This document shows, one piece after another, positions 1 through 10,407 of a stretch of 64,000 nucleotides of DNA (position 1 is the first letter of the stretch; the number at the start of each line of letters is the position of its first letter). Origin of the DNA: Pycnopodia helianthoides (lineage: Eukaryota; Echinodermata; Asteroidea; Forcipulatida; Asteriidae); assembly GCA_032158295.1 (NCBI GenBank), contig CM063260.1, positions 8,908,767-8,972,766 on the forward strand, given 5' to 3'. A model generated the notes under the pieces. That model was not told the origin of the DNA and ran no database searches. It was given only the letters and a program-made list of their open reading frames with translations. The position numbers were made by a program, and so were the translations under genes.

Positions 1-826
1 GAAGAGGGGTAGTTGATTGCAAAAACAATTGTTGTTTTATTATATTTTTCTTGAAATAAAATAATACTCATAAAGACTAAAGACTGGTATGTGTATATTA
101 TTAAAAGTGTTTATTGTCATTTACTCATGGATCATCTAAAAATGATTGTAACACACTGAAAATTTAGAGTAAATGGAGGCCACCAATCCCACCTTGTTTG
201 TATCCTCAATTCTGAAAACCTTCCTGAAAACCATGTACCACCACTAGATTAGCAGAACATGTTTTGATCATAGTATGATTTGAAACTTTGCATGGTGGGA
301 TCAGGTTTGCAGTGATGCCATGTTTAAAAACTTGTTGTGAGTAGTGGTGGTTTTAAAAAGAACAGGTGGTTTGACAACTTCCTGAAGAGGATCAGGGCAT
401 ACTGATCAAAAAATCAAGTTGTGAAACCACTGTTTCGTTACAGAACCACCACTACTCAAAAGAGATTTTACCTATGGTGTCAGCGCAAACCTCACCTGAT
501 TATAGACATTGTTCTTGTAATGACACACATCCCATCTCAGTGAGCCAAATATTAACAGATTTTTATCAAAGATTGTGGTTCTCAAAAAAGTTCCCCTTTT
601 GAAGCCTCTTTGCTGTATAACTTCCATGTTTGTAATATGTAAGTTGAATGCATTTCACTGTTTTCCAGTGAGAGACACAACAGCATGAGCTTTATGTTTG
701 ACAAATAATTTGTACATCTATTTTTTGAGTCTCATTTACAAACATTTTCTCAACTATAGGGGCTAAAAATACCACACTAAATTCGAGTGAGAAGAGGAAT
801 TCTTACAATATGATTGGCAATAAATT
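1..826. other. 3' flank of the P2X7-like gene, no coding sequence
   Basis: No convincing coding sequence is visible on either strand. The stretch holds a foldback repeat (271-500) and AT-rich DNA. A minus-strand AATAAA (plus-strand tttatt at 110-115) could serve as the poly(A) signal of the gene that ends at 827, but the implied 3' UTR would be about 0.7 kb and would include the foldback, so this is tentative. Confidence 0.4.
271..500. repeat. Foldback repeat, diverged copy of the 45.4-kb element
   Basis: The arms share a gagtagtggtgg block with its complement ccaccactactc around a centre containing 'gggcatactgatc'. The outer edge 'tgatttgaaactttgcatgg' (about 280-300) is the reverse complement of the right edge of the insertion near 45.64 kb. 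A third diverged copy lies near 54.33-54.56 kb. It is a non-autonomous repeat with no coding capacity. Confidence 0.6.
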
Positions 827-1010
827 TTAGTTTTTTTTTAAGTTACTATTAGTCAAGTGGCAGGTAAACCCTTTATATTGTCCATTGGGGTTGGGATATG
901 TCCTTCGGATGGCGTCCATGATACATGAAGGAAGTGGCACTCTGTTGAACCTTCCGAGGTAGCCCGTACACCATCTGACAACTTGCCTGTAAGCAACATG
1001 GCGATTTCTT
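827..1010 (-). CDS. P2X7-like gene, exon 3 (terminal)
   Basis: Acceptor TTTGTTTGCAG|AAG, stop TAA at 829-827. It codes for RRNRHVAYRQVVRWCTGYLG and the PSC...YPNPNGQYKGF ending, matching the end of vertebrate P2X7. Confidence 0.85.
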
Positions 1011-3128
1011 CTGCAAACAAAGTAGTAGAAGAAAATCAAATTAGGTAAACAGTTGATATCAATTTTTGTTTATAACACAGTTTTCCCATTTTGAAGAAAT
1101 CATGTACGAGTAAGGGTGGAAATATACTCTTCTGATTTGTCCAGTCGACCAACTTGTAGGAGAACCCCCCCCCCCACACACACACACACACTTCCCTACA
1201 TAATGGCAGTTACAGGGGTACTTTCATTGTTCTAATATTCCTTTTTCTGAAGAAATCCTATTTGGGTCACCACCAGAACAAAGAAAACCTTATGGGGTAG
1301 CATTGCTGCGTAAGTTGGCATGTGTAAGCTCACACACACACACACACTCAAGTGTGTCATGAGCTCCAATCATGGACCCTCCTTTGTTCAACTCTTTGTC
1401 CTGACAAACATGGACCCCATTGTTTTCCTTTGTGATAACAAATTCTGACCTATTGTCCCTTTTGTTGTAATGTTACTACAAACTCACACACACACTTTTG
1501 GGTTCTGTAAAGAAGCCATAAGCTGCAACAGAAGTGTCCCAACTATTTTTCTGTAACATACTCAACAATTGTGACAGAGATCAAAGTGTTTAGAAAAAAT
1601 CTTGTACAGGTTTTATGGTTCTTCGTTTTTCTGAGTTGTATAAATCTAATCCAACAGTCAATTATACTCAGGGTCAGGTAAGAGGCGTAATAAATTATTA
1701 TTTTTTTTTTGGGGGGGGGGGGTTTGCTCCTCACATTAATTTTACAGTTCAATTAAAAAAAGACACTTACTGGTCTAGAGTCCCTTCAACTGCATCTCTG
1801 CCATAGTATTCACCGGTTCTGTAAATACGCGGTTTGAAGTACAGCCGGGTGCAGACAGACTGCTTCAAACCAATCATGCACAGCAAGGCTTTGGTTTTCA
1901 TCCTCTACATCAATGTTTAATGCTGCCATTTGGGCTCTTGTCTTCTGCACTTCCTTAAAGCAGATGCAGTTCACTGCCATTGGTTGGACCACACAGTGTC
2001 CGCATGAGCACCTGAAAGAAAAATTTAAATAACAGAAAATTAACGGATGAAAGTGTTGCTGTACTGACATAGGGATGGACTATGTTCATGACCATTAACT
2101 AATTTTACATGAACGGGGGTAATACAAAATGAGTGGGGATTGAAACGATGCGTGTCTCATTTATACATCTAAGTAAAAAATCACGCAATGTTTCGCATAG
2201 TTTATCAATGGCCGTTGTTCTTACTCTGTGTCTCTGGGAATTTTATTTTTTATTTTTTTTATTTGAAAAGTGGTTTGTAATTGTAGTTCTGTTTTAAAGA
2301 ATAAACATAACATATCATACTAGCCTAAAAGAAAATTATGAGAAATAATTAGCAAATGAGCTTGACATAGAAACTAATCCAATTAGGCTAGGACCTACCT
2401 CAATCATTTGCTAAAAAAATTAAAAAAATCAATGCGGTAGAACACTGACACTGACAGAAAATACGGCTTGTCAGGATCAGTGCGGTACTGAAAATAAATG
2501 TTATCTCCGACACACTGAGATTTGATGATTGTATTGTGAAAAAATTAATGGATAAACGAGGAATTACAGAAACAAATTTGTTTTATTAATAAAACAACAT
2601 TCATCCATTTTCCTTTCTTCATGGAACCCAGTTCTCCGATAAGGATACCTGCACTAACCCAATGGGAACAATTTTTGAGTGACACCGATTCAATGTAACA
2701 TGAAAACGTGAACCATATTGGACAACAGCAACCATTTCGTGAGAGGAAAAAACTACTTTCTGCTGCTATTTCTATCCATTATAGCGGCCTCATATGCCGC
2801 ATAGATAAATAAGTACTTCATGACGATAAACAACAGTAAACAAAGCATTGTTTGTTCTTCAAAAAATCTGTGGGACTCACCATTCAGTATTGTTTAGTCG
2901 ACCTCCTGCATCGGGATTCGCACGTTCACGATCATCGGCGGCCAGTGGCAGGTTTGGCACCTCGCACTTCCTCGTCAAGCACTCCCCAGCTTTATCAACG
3001 CCCTCTTCGTCTTCGGAAGAGCTCCCTCCACCGTCAGAGCTATCCTCACTATCAATACTATCATTTGTATTTCCTAATTCTTCTTCGTCCACACTGTGTT
3101 CCTCCCACGATCCGCCAATGTCTGACAT
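827..3128 (-). CDS. P2X7 C-terminal (ballast) domain-like protein, 3 exons
   Basis: Exons 2881..3128, 1814..2011 and 827..1010 join in consistent phase (2, 2) into 209 codons plus stop, with GT donors and AG acceptors. The first about 80 residues are acidic and Ser-rich, from MSDIGGSWEEH. The rest matches the cytoplasmic ballast region of P2X7 receptors: a Cys cluster (WCSCGHCVV...CICF), then HDWFEAVCLHPAVLQTAY, RHVAYRQVVRWCTGYLG, PLPSCIMDAIRRTYP and GQYKGF near the C-terminus. In vertebrate P2X7 this region binds zinc and guanine nucleotide. No channel transmembrane segments or P2X ectodomain are present, so this is a stand-alone domain protein, probably cytosolic; its function is unknown. 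The ATG at 3128 (A at -3) is preferred over an in-frame ATG at 3179. Confidence 0.85.
1814..2011 (-). CDS. P2X7-like gene, exon 2
   Basis: Acceptor TTTCTTTCAG|GTGC and donor AACCG|GTGAATAC. It codes for the Cys-rich cluster and the FEAVCLHPAVLQTAY block typical of the P2X7 ballast domain. Confidence 0.85.
2881..3128 (-). CDS. P2X7-like gene, exon 1
   Basis: Codes for the acidic low-complexity N-terminus (DSEDSSDGGGSSSEDEEG). It ends in phase 2 at ACTGAATG|GTGAGT, so a Trp codon is split across the intron. Confidence 0.8.
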
Positions 3129-3432
3129 TTTGTCCTCGTTTACCGTGTGGATAGCTATAGACGCGTACAATAAACACACTTCGCTGCGCGGGGGGTAAAC
3201 AAGCCGTCTCCATTCATGTACGTCATCAGAGTCTACGGTATATTTTCATCACGTGACATGCTGTTTCCAAAAACTCGGTATGAGGAGCTGCTGAACGCTG
3301 GCCTAAATGACCTTTTTTTTAAATTACGCAACTACCGCTAAGTATTTTCCTTTATATATACGTAATCATGAAACACAAATTGATTGGATTTCGCCAAAGT
3401 TTAAATTATCTTAGTGCCGTTGAAGTAGATCT
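3129..3432. other. Upstream region of the P2X7-like gene
   Basis: No coding sequence. This is the presumed promoter and 5' UTR of the minus-strand gene starting at 3128. It contains 'cgcgg' and 'acgtcatc' motifs but no clear TATA box. It ends at the TTAA that borders the large TIR transposon. Confidence 0.35.
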
Positions 3433-3436
3433 TTAA

Positions 3437-4246
3437 GCTAAGGGTATACTCATTTTGTTTTACACAGCATGTGTTTGCAACACTGAATTAAAGGAACATT
3501 ACAGAATTGGTTTTTGCTAACAACAGTTGCTGGCAGTGTAAGCACTTTATGTAATCCACCATATACATAAACTGACAAACCTGTAGAAGTTTGAGATCGA
3601 TTGGCCATCTGGGTCACGAGAAAATAGTGAAAACCGATTACACATTTGCATGAAATCATATAGATTCAACAAAATGAATAAAACGCTCACTGAGCGATAA
3701 ACTCCAATCGGAAAATTAGTTTATTCATTTCTCATCAAATATGGCATTTCAGACAGAAATATTTCAAGGGATGTTTTCTACTATCATCATCATTAGACCG
3801 TGTAAGTTTTATGTAAATCTGTGATCAAAAGGTTTATTTTACAAGTTTTTTTCTTACCAATTCTGTAATGTTCCTTTAAGGGACTGACGTTAGTTTGAGT
3901 GTTTCAATTTAATAACAACTTTTTTTTTTTCTTTCACGAATTGTCTTTGTTAAAAAGATTTTCGTCTAGATTGTTGAGGCGTGTGTTTGTTCATTTCATG
4001 CCCTTTATGTAAACACAAAATAAAAGTGAAAAATTACGTGGAAAGGTAAAGATCACCTAGACATAAATAAAAGCCAGTTAATCAGTATTTTCGATGGAGA
4101 CACGACGTATAAACTCAGCTGAGAAAACTGCCGTCTAACTATTAAATGGAATTGATCAGACTAGGTGACAATGGACCAAATACATTGTTTCAATAACTGC
4201 ATTCATCATCGTTATCAGTATAGTATCATCATCATTTCATTGCATG
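3437..4246 (+). repeat. Left terminal inverted repeat of the pol B element
   Basis: Matches the reverse complement of 10408-12102 from the outer GCTAAGGG to the inner TTCATTGCATGA at 4246, after which the two sides diverge. It is interrupted by a TTAA-flanked MITE at 3488-3879. Confidence 0.8.
3488..3879. mobile_element. TTAA MITE (AGGAACATTACAG family) inside the left TIR
   Basis: TTAA at 3488-3491 and 3876-3879 flank 384 bp whose ends are inverted (AGGAACATTACAGAATTGGT and its complement). The right TIR of the host element has an unoccupied site at the same place, a single gaaTTAAagg, proving insertion at TTAA. A second copy lies at 62961-63355. TTAA duplications suggest mobilisation by a piggyBac- or Kolobok-type transposase (inference). 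Confidence 0.85.
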
Positions 4247-5678
4247 AAAACAAATAAGTCTTGTATGCAGAAGGTTTTCACATTTCATGGCATTACATAA
4301 TCACTAATTGCTGGAAAAATAACCCCCTTTTCAATCATTATTCTGTTTCTGTAACATGTAATTCTGTCTTGAATATGCTTGAAAGTCAAATTAACAATTT
4401 TCTTTATTTTTTATTTGTAACGTTTTTTTTAATTTTACACCAAGTCATGATGACACTCCTAGCGCTGTATATTTTATAACCAGGTGGATACTCTTAAGAA
4501 TGATTTGTGAGGGGGAAAAAAACCAACCAGAATACAGCACGTTGAAGGGATACAAGGTGAGCCATATTTTGATAATCGATGTTCCAATTGGAAAGTGAAC
4601 ATAGTTTTATATTATTATTATATGATATTATACATATTTTCTTTAACCGTTCTGAAAGACACAGACGGTTAGCACAAAATGAAACGGTTATCTTGTAAAG
4701 CGAGATAAGAAAAAGGTACATAAATTACAAAGCATGAAAAGGTGATAATTCTAATGATTGTAACTCAGATTTACCAAAGAGGGAGATTCGTGGGCTTAGC
4801 AACTATTACGGAATAACAACAGCTAAACACTGCAGCGACAATATCGCATACCGGTAATAACTAAAACTTTTTTTGTGTGTGTGTGTAACTAGCATGCTGT
4901 ATAAACTGTTAAAACATGGCAAATGAATAATGTAAAATTGTATTTTAATTTTATTAATGTGGGTTTTATTTACAAAAACCGTTACGTTCTTCATCCCACA
5001 GCAATGCTACAATGCGTTTTTATGAATAGGCCTAATAAATAGGGCGACAATAACAAGGGCATGTCGAAACATCAATTGATGTTGTCATTGCGCAACAGTT
5101 CAGCTATACTCTCTTATTCTGACGTCACGCACACTCATACAAGGAGCAAGTTAGCCAGGTTTGGTCAACGTGTTCAGACAAGTCTTTCATAGAGGGTTGC
5201 ATATTGATGATGCAATCTGTTGACAAAGCACACCGCAGAATGATGAGGGAGAGTAAGCTTATTAACCAATCAAATATCAGTATTTTATTAGCCATGGGGG
5301 ACTTTTTCCGCAGATTATAAAAACCAAATACATTCTATATTCCCTGTCAGACAGAATTGAGATCGCATCGAGAGAGGACCATTCTTTGACAACCTTATAG
5401 CGTCAGCAACAAAACCTTCGTGATTGTTATTTGACAGTATAAGGTAAATGAAGAACAGAAGATCGAGCTTTGATTGAAAAAGGGTGTTTGGGTTTCTGTA
5501 TTTAAAGTACAGACTTAAAGAACCTTTATGAGGATGATTAATCTTCTCAATGTTGCAAATCTGTGACATGTAATGGATTTGAATTAATTTAAATAATTAT
5601 ATGTTTGTAAATGTGTATGAAAGATACTGTCTAATAAACGATTTTTTATTTCGTATCTTGCAGATCATAAAAGCAAAG
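4247..5678. other. Non-coding left interior of the pol B element
   Basis: AT-rich with many stops on both strands and no recognisable gene. A stretch near 4404-4430 (ttattttttatttgtaacg) recurs in the same orientation near 10021-10045 on the other side of the polymerase gene. The bases before 5679 include a splice-acceptor-like tcgtatcttgcag, so an upstream non-coding exon is possible. Confidence 0.4.
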
Positions 5679-6413
5679 ATGTTTACGTGCAACGTGTGCA
5701 GAAAGACTTTCACAAGACGTGATAATTACAGCCGGCATGTTGCCCGTCACAACGATTCTAGGCAACATCAGTGTGTTGCTTGCGGTAAAGTTTTCGCTCG
5801 TCGTGACAACTACCTTCGACATCTGAGGAGTCGCCATAGTCAAGAGCAAATCGGTTACGGAGTAACTGCAGACGACGAACCATCTTCAAGCAAACGTCAG
5901 AAAATTACCGACGTCACAAATATCACCACTATCACTGATCTATACCGCGTTACAAAGGTGAAAGAAGTAGAAATGAAAAAATTCGGCACCAAGGGGCTGG
6001 ATTACACCGTCACGTTCAAGGATAACCTGGACATCCATGACCCAACATCCGTTTTACAAACTCTCCACAGAGTTCTTGATAGCCTGTTTGATACATTGAT
6101 GGCGGGTGCTGGACCTAAGGCCTTGGATCTCGTGCGTATGGTGGTTACGTGTCCCGAGCTCGACTACCCCATCCAGTTACCGTTCATCACGAAGGATCAG
6201 TTGACATCAGAACGATTTCTGGCTCGAATCGAGCAAGTGTTACAGAGTAATGACCAATTCTCATTGAATAACAGTATTCATATAAACATAACCCATGTGA
6301 CAATGCCATTAGGGGGGAAAACTCACAAGAAACGCTTTGTGAATTTTGATCGCTTTCTCAAAGAGAAAAAATGCATAATACAGATAAAGAACTGTGCTGT
6401 GCGAGAGCAATAG
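5679..6413 (+). pseudogene. Pol B fragment 1: C2H2 zinc-finger N-terminus
   Basis: Starts at ATG 5679 (MFTCNVCRKTF). The two fingers are C-x2-C-x12-H-x3-H and C-x2-C-x12-H-x4-H, separated by about 6 residues and followed by a basic SSSKRQK tract. The homologous frame is lost near 6390, and this frame stops at 6411-6413 after a short out-of-frame tail. Fingers at the amino end of a protein-primed polymerase suggest targeting to element DNA or a partner protein (inference). Confidence 0.75.
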
Positions 6414-7993
6414 TCACAGCAAAGGCTAAAATTGAGGGGAACAAATGCTGGGAGGCTATTCGGAAAGGTTGTACTATTCAACAGAATCTCGCTAAGGATC
6501 TCCATAAGCTGGCTGGGGTTCCTTTTTCGAAGTGTGGTGTAGATGAAATCAAACAATTTCAACGCGTTCTCCCCGGATACCAGATTTTGGTCGCATCCAA
6601 AGATTATGCTAACGCCATCATCTTCAAAGGTCCACCAACCGACAAACAGATATGCCTCTATTATCACCACGGGCACTACGACGTCATCACAAAAATGCCG
6701 GCTTTTATAAACCGAAGCTTTTTCTGTGTTACGTGTCTGAAAGGGTTCGACCATCCCGAGGACCATCGATGTCAAAACTCCTGCAAGCTGTGTTTTAAAA
6801 CCAACTACGTGGAGGAAGAGTGGGTTTACTGTCACGAATGCAATCGACACTTCAAAAGTTTGACCTGTTTTCAGAATCATTTGCAGAGAAATAGTCGAGG
6901 CACGTGCGTTTGCAAGACGCATTTTAGGTGCAAGGATTGCGGTCAGTTTATAAGCCGGTCGCAAAACAAAACTACACTAACAAAAAAGGTGGAGAGCCAG
7001 CGTGAAGAAAATGAAGAAAATCACCAAAACAAGACATCTTACATCTTCTTTGACTTCGAGTGTATGAAGGAAACTGGGATCCATGTGCCTAATTTATGCA
7101 TTGCTCACAAAGTATGTGACGAATGCTTAGACAGAGAAGACATCACTTGTCAACGTTGTGGGGACCGAGAACACGTATTTCAGGGACCAAACACTCAAAA
7201 GGAATTTTGTGAATGGCTTTTTGAGGAAAGAAATGCTTACGCCGTAGTTCTATGCCATAATTTTAAGGGCTATGATTCCTTTTTCATTCTCCAATACTTG
7301 TATGATAATGCAGTTCTACCGGAAGTTATTTTGAATGGTTCGAAGATCATGAGCATAAAGGTGAAAGCAAACGATATGAAACTTATAGACTCCCTTAATT
7401 TCCTCCCCATGGCACTCGCTAAGCTGCCAGGTGCATTCGGCCTGAATGAGTCAGCTAAAGGCTACTTTCCCCACTTTTTTAATACAAGAGCCAATCAAGA
7501 GAAAGTTCTGCCACACCTTCCCGATATGCAATATTATAATCCCGACACCATGAAACCAGCCGACCGACAAAAATTCACGGAGTGGTACGAACTGCACCAA
7601 AATGACCCATTTGATTTCAAGAAGGAAATCACAAAATACTGTCAGTCCGATGTCGACATTCTCCGCCGTTGCTGTCTGCGCTTTAGGGCCCTGTTTATGG
7701 AGATGACGGCAGACGATAACAACCCAGGCATAGACCCGTTCCAACATTGTATCACTATCGCCTCGGCATGTAACTTGGTTTACCGGACCAAATACTTGGA
7801 TCCAGATACAATTGGTATCATCCACCCTCAAGGATACCGGTCAAATGATAGGCAATCCATCAAGGCACTCAAATGGCGGTTTGTATTTACCAACATGCAC
7901 CTCTCTATTGTAAAGGCCATTACATCCAACACGCAGCTAACAATGGAGAGGTGCATGTTGGTAAATACAAAGTCGACGGCTACTTCGAGGTAG
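6371..7993 (+). pseudogene. Pol B fragment 2: Cys-rich block and exonuclease
   Basis: Homologous sequence begins near ELCCARAIVTAKAKI and runs to SIKALKW (about 7878). It includes HYDVITKMPAFINRSFFC and further CxxC pairs that look zinc-binding, then the three exonuclease motifs with acidic residues in FFDFEC and SDVD. The tail after about 7880 is translated from the inverted-repeat arm and is not homologous. Confidence 0.8.
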
Positions 7994-8598
7994 ATGGGCT
8001 GAAGACCGTTCTAGAGTTCCAAGGATGTCTTCATCACGGACATACCTGCTTATCACGTGAAACAAAGCATCCATTCAATGGCCTAACCATGGAAGAACTA
8101 TACCAGAATACACTTGAGAAACGCAAGTTCATCATCGGTCAAGGTTACCGGTTCATTGAGCAATGGGAATGCGACTTTGACGCACAACTAAAGAAGGATG
8201 GCGATATGAGAAATTTCATCGAGGCATTGGAGATTCCTACTCCTCTTGTCCCACGTGATGCATTCTGTGGAGGACGTACTAACGCAACCAGACTTTTCTA
8301 CGCAGCTGGGCCCGGTCAAAAAATTAAATACATAGATTACACAAGTTTGTACCCATTTATCAACGGTAAATATCCCATAGGACATCCACGAATCATCACG
8401 GAGAACTTCAGTGACATCAGCGAGTATGAAGGTCTGGCCAATTGTAAGTTGCTTCCTCCCAGAAAGCTTTACCACCCGGTTATCCCCTACAAGGCATGTG
8501 GACGTCTGATGTTTCCATTGTGTGCAAGATGCAGTGAATCATTGCAACAGGCGCCTTGTCTCCACACTGACGAAGAGCGCTCTATCATTGGTACATGA
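7873..8598 (+). pseudogene. Pol B fragment 3: nuclease-like insert and motif A
   Basis: Homology resumes at about GHYIQHAANNGE. The VDGY...VLEFQGCLHHGH segment has the D...E-x-Q spacing of PD-(D/E)xK or Vsr-like nucleases, followed by the polymerase motif A DYTSLYP. The frame ends at TGA 8596-8598; the next in-frame codons continue the polymerase without interruption. Confidence 0.75.
7880..7971. repeat. 26-bp perfect inverted repeat inside the pol B gene
   Basis: Arms 7880-7905 and 7946-7971 are exact reverse complements separated by 40 bp. The right arm codes for conserved sequence (GEVHVGKYK), while the left arm replaces expected polymerase codons and coincides with the frame change. This is the signature of a short-range template switch. 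Confidence 0.9.
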
Positions 8599-9606
8599 GT
8601 GACTATCGAACTACAAAAGGCACTTCAGATGGGTTACCAGATTTTGAAAATCTACGAGGTATGGCACTTTGACGAAGTTTCCATGTATAACCCCGATACA
8701 AAGGAAGGTGGGCTGTTCGCTTCATACGTAAACGCATTTTTGAAGATGAAACAGGAAGCGAGCGACTGGCCAACATGGTGCAAGACAGACAATCAAAAGC
8801 ATGATTACATCAATAGTTACTTTGACAGAGAAGGCATCCAGCTAGAGTGGAGTAACATCAAGAAAAACCCAGGTCTCCGGGCACTGGCCAAACTTATGCT
8901 GAATAGTTTTGGGGGCAAGTTTGGTCAGAGGCCAAATATGACAAGGACAACCCATATTACAGATCCTTCCGAGTACATTGAGATGATGAACAGTGATAAT
9001 ATCGAGGTTAACAGCGCCAACTTTGTCTCAGAGGAAATGGTTGAAATCCAGTGGCAGAATACCGAGGAATTCATTGAGCCGTCTGGTCGCACAAACGTGA
9101 TCATTGCCGCCTACACAACGGCACAGGCAAGGCTTAAACTTTACGAACTGTTAGAGGGTCTAGATCGTAGGGTACTGTACTATGACACGGATAGTGTGAT
9201 ATTTGTCAGCCAAGAAGGAGAGTGGGAACCAGACATTGGAGATTATTTGGGCAAACTTACCAATGAAATTGATTCAGAAAACCATATTTCGTCATTCGTG
9301 TCGGGTGGACCCAAAAATTATGCTTATAAGTTGGCAAAGCCTGACAAGAACGGGAACACGACTTTCTGTAAAGTCCGCGGAATAACATTAAACTATCGCA
9401 ACCAGTCAATCGTGAACTTTGATAGAATGTTTCAAATGGTTCACAATATTGGTCGTCAAAAAGTGCAAGTCGTTGACCCCTATAAGATAACAAGAAATAA
9501 GAAAACGATGAACATCGAAACGAAAGAAGAAAAGAAGTTTTATCAAGTGGTTTACACCAAACGTGTCCAAGTCGAAAACTTTGACACGCTTCCTTATGGC
9601 TTCTAA
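8599..9606 (+). pseudogene. Pol B fragment 4: palm motifs B and C
   Basis: Same frame as fragment 3, directly after the TGA. It contains KLMLNSFGGKFGQ (motif B), TNVIIAAYTTAQAR, YYDTDSVIF (motif C, two catalytic Asp) and GPKNYAYKL near the thumb. It ends at a natural TAA at 9604-9606. Confidence 0.8.
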
Positions 9607-10407
9607 GAATCACACTGTCTACTGTCGTCATTTACTACAAGTGATTGAAAACAGATAAATATTGCCTTTTGGTCATATTTACAAAAACCATGTAAATGTA
9701 AATAGAATTGCATTTGAACCTCTTTAATTATTTGTTTTATAATTCATGTATTTTCACGTAAAACCTAGTCGAATTTATCACTACCGATTACGAATGGAAA
9801 TCAAGCGATTGACTGTTAATTAACTGTTAATACTTTTTTTAATGTTATTGCAATTTCAATTTCCATTTCGTGTTTTCCAAACAAAGGAGACGAACAGATA
9901 TAAGCCTTGACAATTTTTGGTACTGTTAAAATGAATTAATCCAAGTCGATCCACAACCTGGATAATCCACGTGCTTAATTCAGGCCTACTTGTTTTCTTC
10001 TTTTCACTTTTCCATTTTATTTATTTTTTATTTGTAACGTTTTTAAAAAATTTTAAATCACGTTAAGGTCTCACTGTATCAGTTTATCTCCGTCAATATA
10101 ACCAATTTTAATTATCAGCTGAGCGTTTATATAACTAACAATACTGATTTAATTTTTAAAGGTGTATTTTTATGATAATATTGTATAAATTTTACATTGT
10201 AATCGTTGTTTGTTGATGAATAAAATACTGTTAAACATATATTGCCCATCGACCACATAAGGAATGTTCTGGTGAGTTCCGGTTGGTTTTAGGCACCCAT
10301 GTGTGGACTCGTTAATTTGTGTATCATGTTTAGAGCCAGTAATAGAATGCCTCATCACAAACTTTATGCACCTACGTTTGTTTACAATTTAACTCTTCTG
10401 CCACGGA
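9607..10407. other. Non-coding right interior of the pol B element
   Basis: AT-rich, with no gene on either strand. It separates the polymerase stop codon from the right TIR. Confidence 0.4.

Larger units (their letters stand above)
5679..9606 (+). pseudogene. Broken protein-primed family-B DNA polymerase with zinc fingers
   Basis: One ancestral reading frame of about 1300 codons is now split into pieces. The domain order is two C2H2 fingers (about 5685-5840), a linker, a Cys/His-rich block (6671-6940), a 3'-5' exonuclease (Exo I FFDFEC about 7046, Exo II CHNFKGYD about 7253, Exo III YCQSDVDIL about 7637), a nuclease-like insert (VDGYF...LEFQGC about 7975-8030), and the polymerase motifs A (DYTSLYP about 8335), B (KLMLNSFGGKFGQ about 8890) and C (YYDTDS about 9178). 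The motifs fit the DNA_pol_B_2 family. Breaks are a frame change at about 6385-6400, a second within about 7870-7945 next to a 26-bp inverted repeat, and a TGA at 8596-8598 where Trp is expected. Catalytic residues look intact, so decay seems modest. An autonomous relative may exist elsewhere in the genome. Confidence 0.85.

Noticed and set aside
2877..3179. Upstream in-frame ATG (3179) for the P2X7-like protein
   Set aside because: The added 17 residues look like UTR sequence; the ATG at 3128 has the better context.
6323..6964. 213-codon minus-strand frame
   Set aside because: Antisense shadow of the polymerase gene; it shows no domain of its own.
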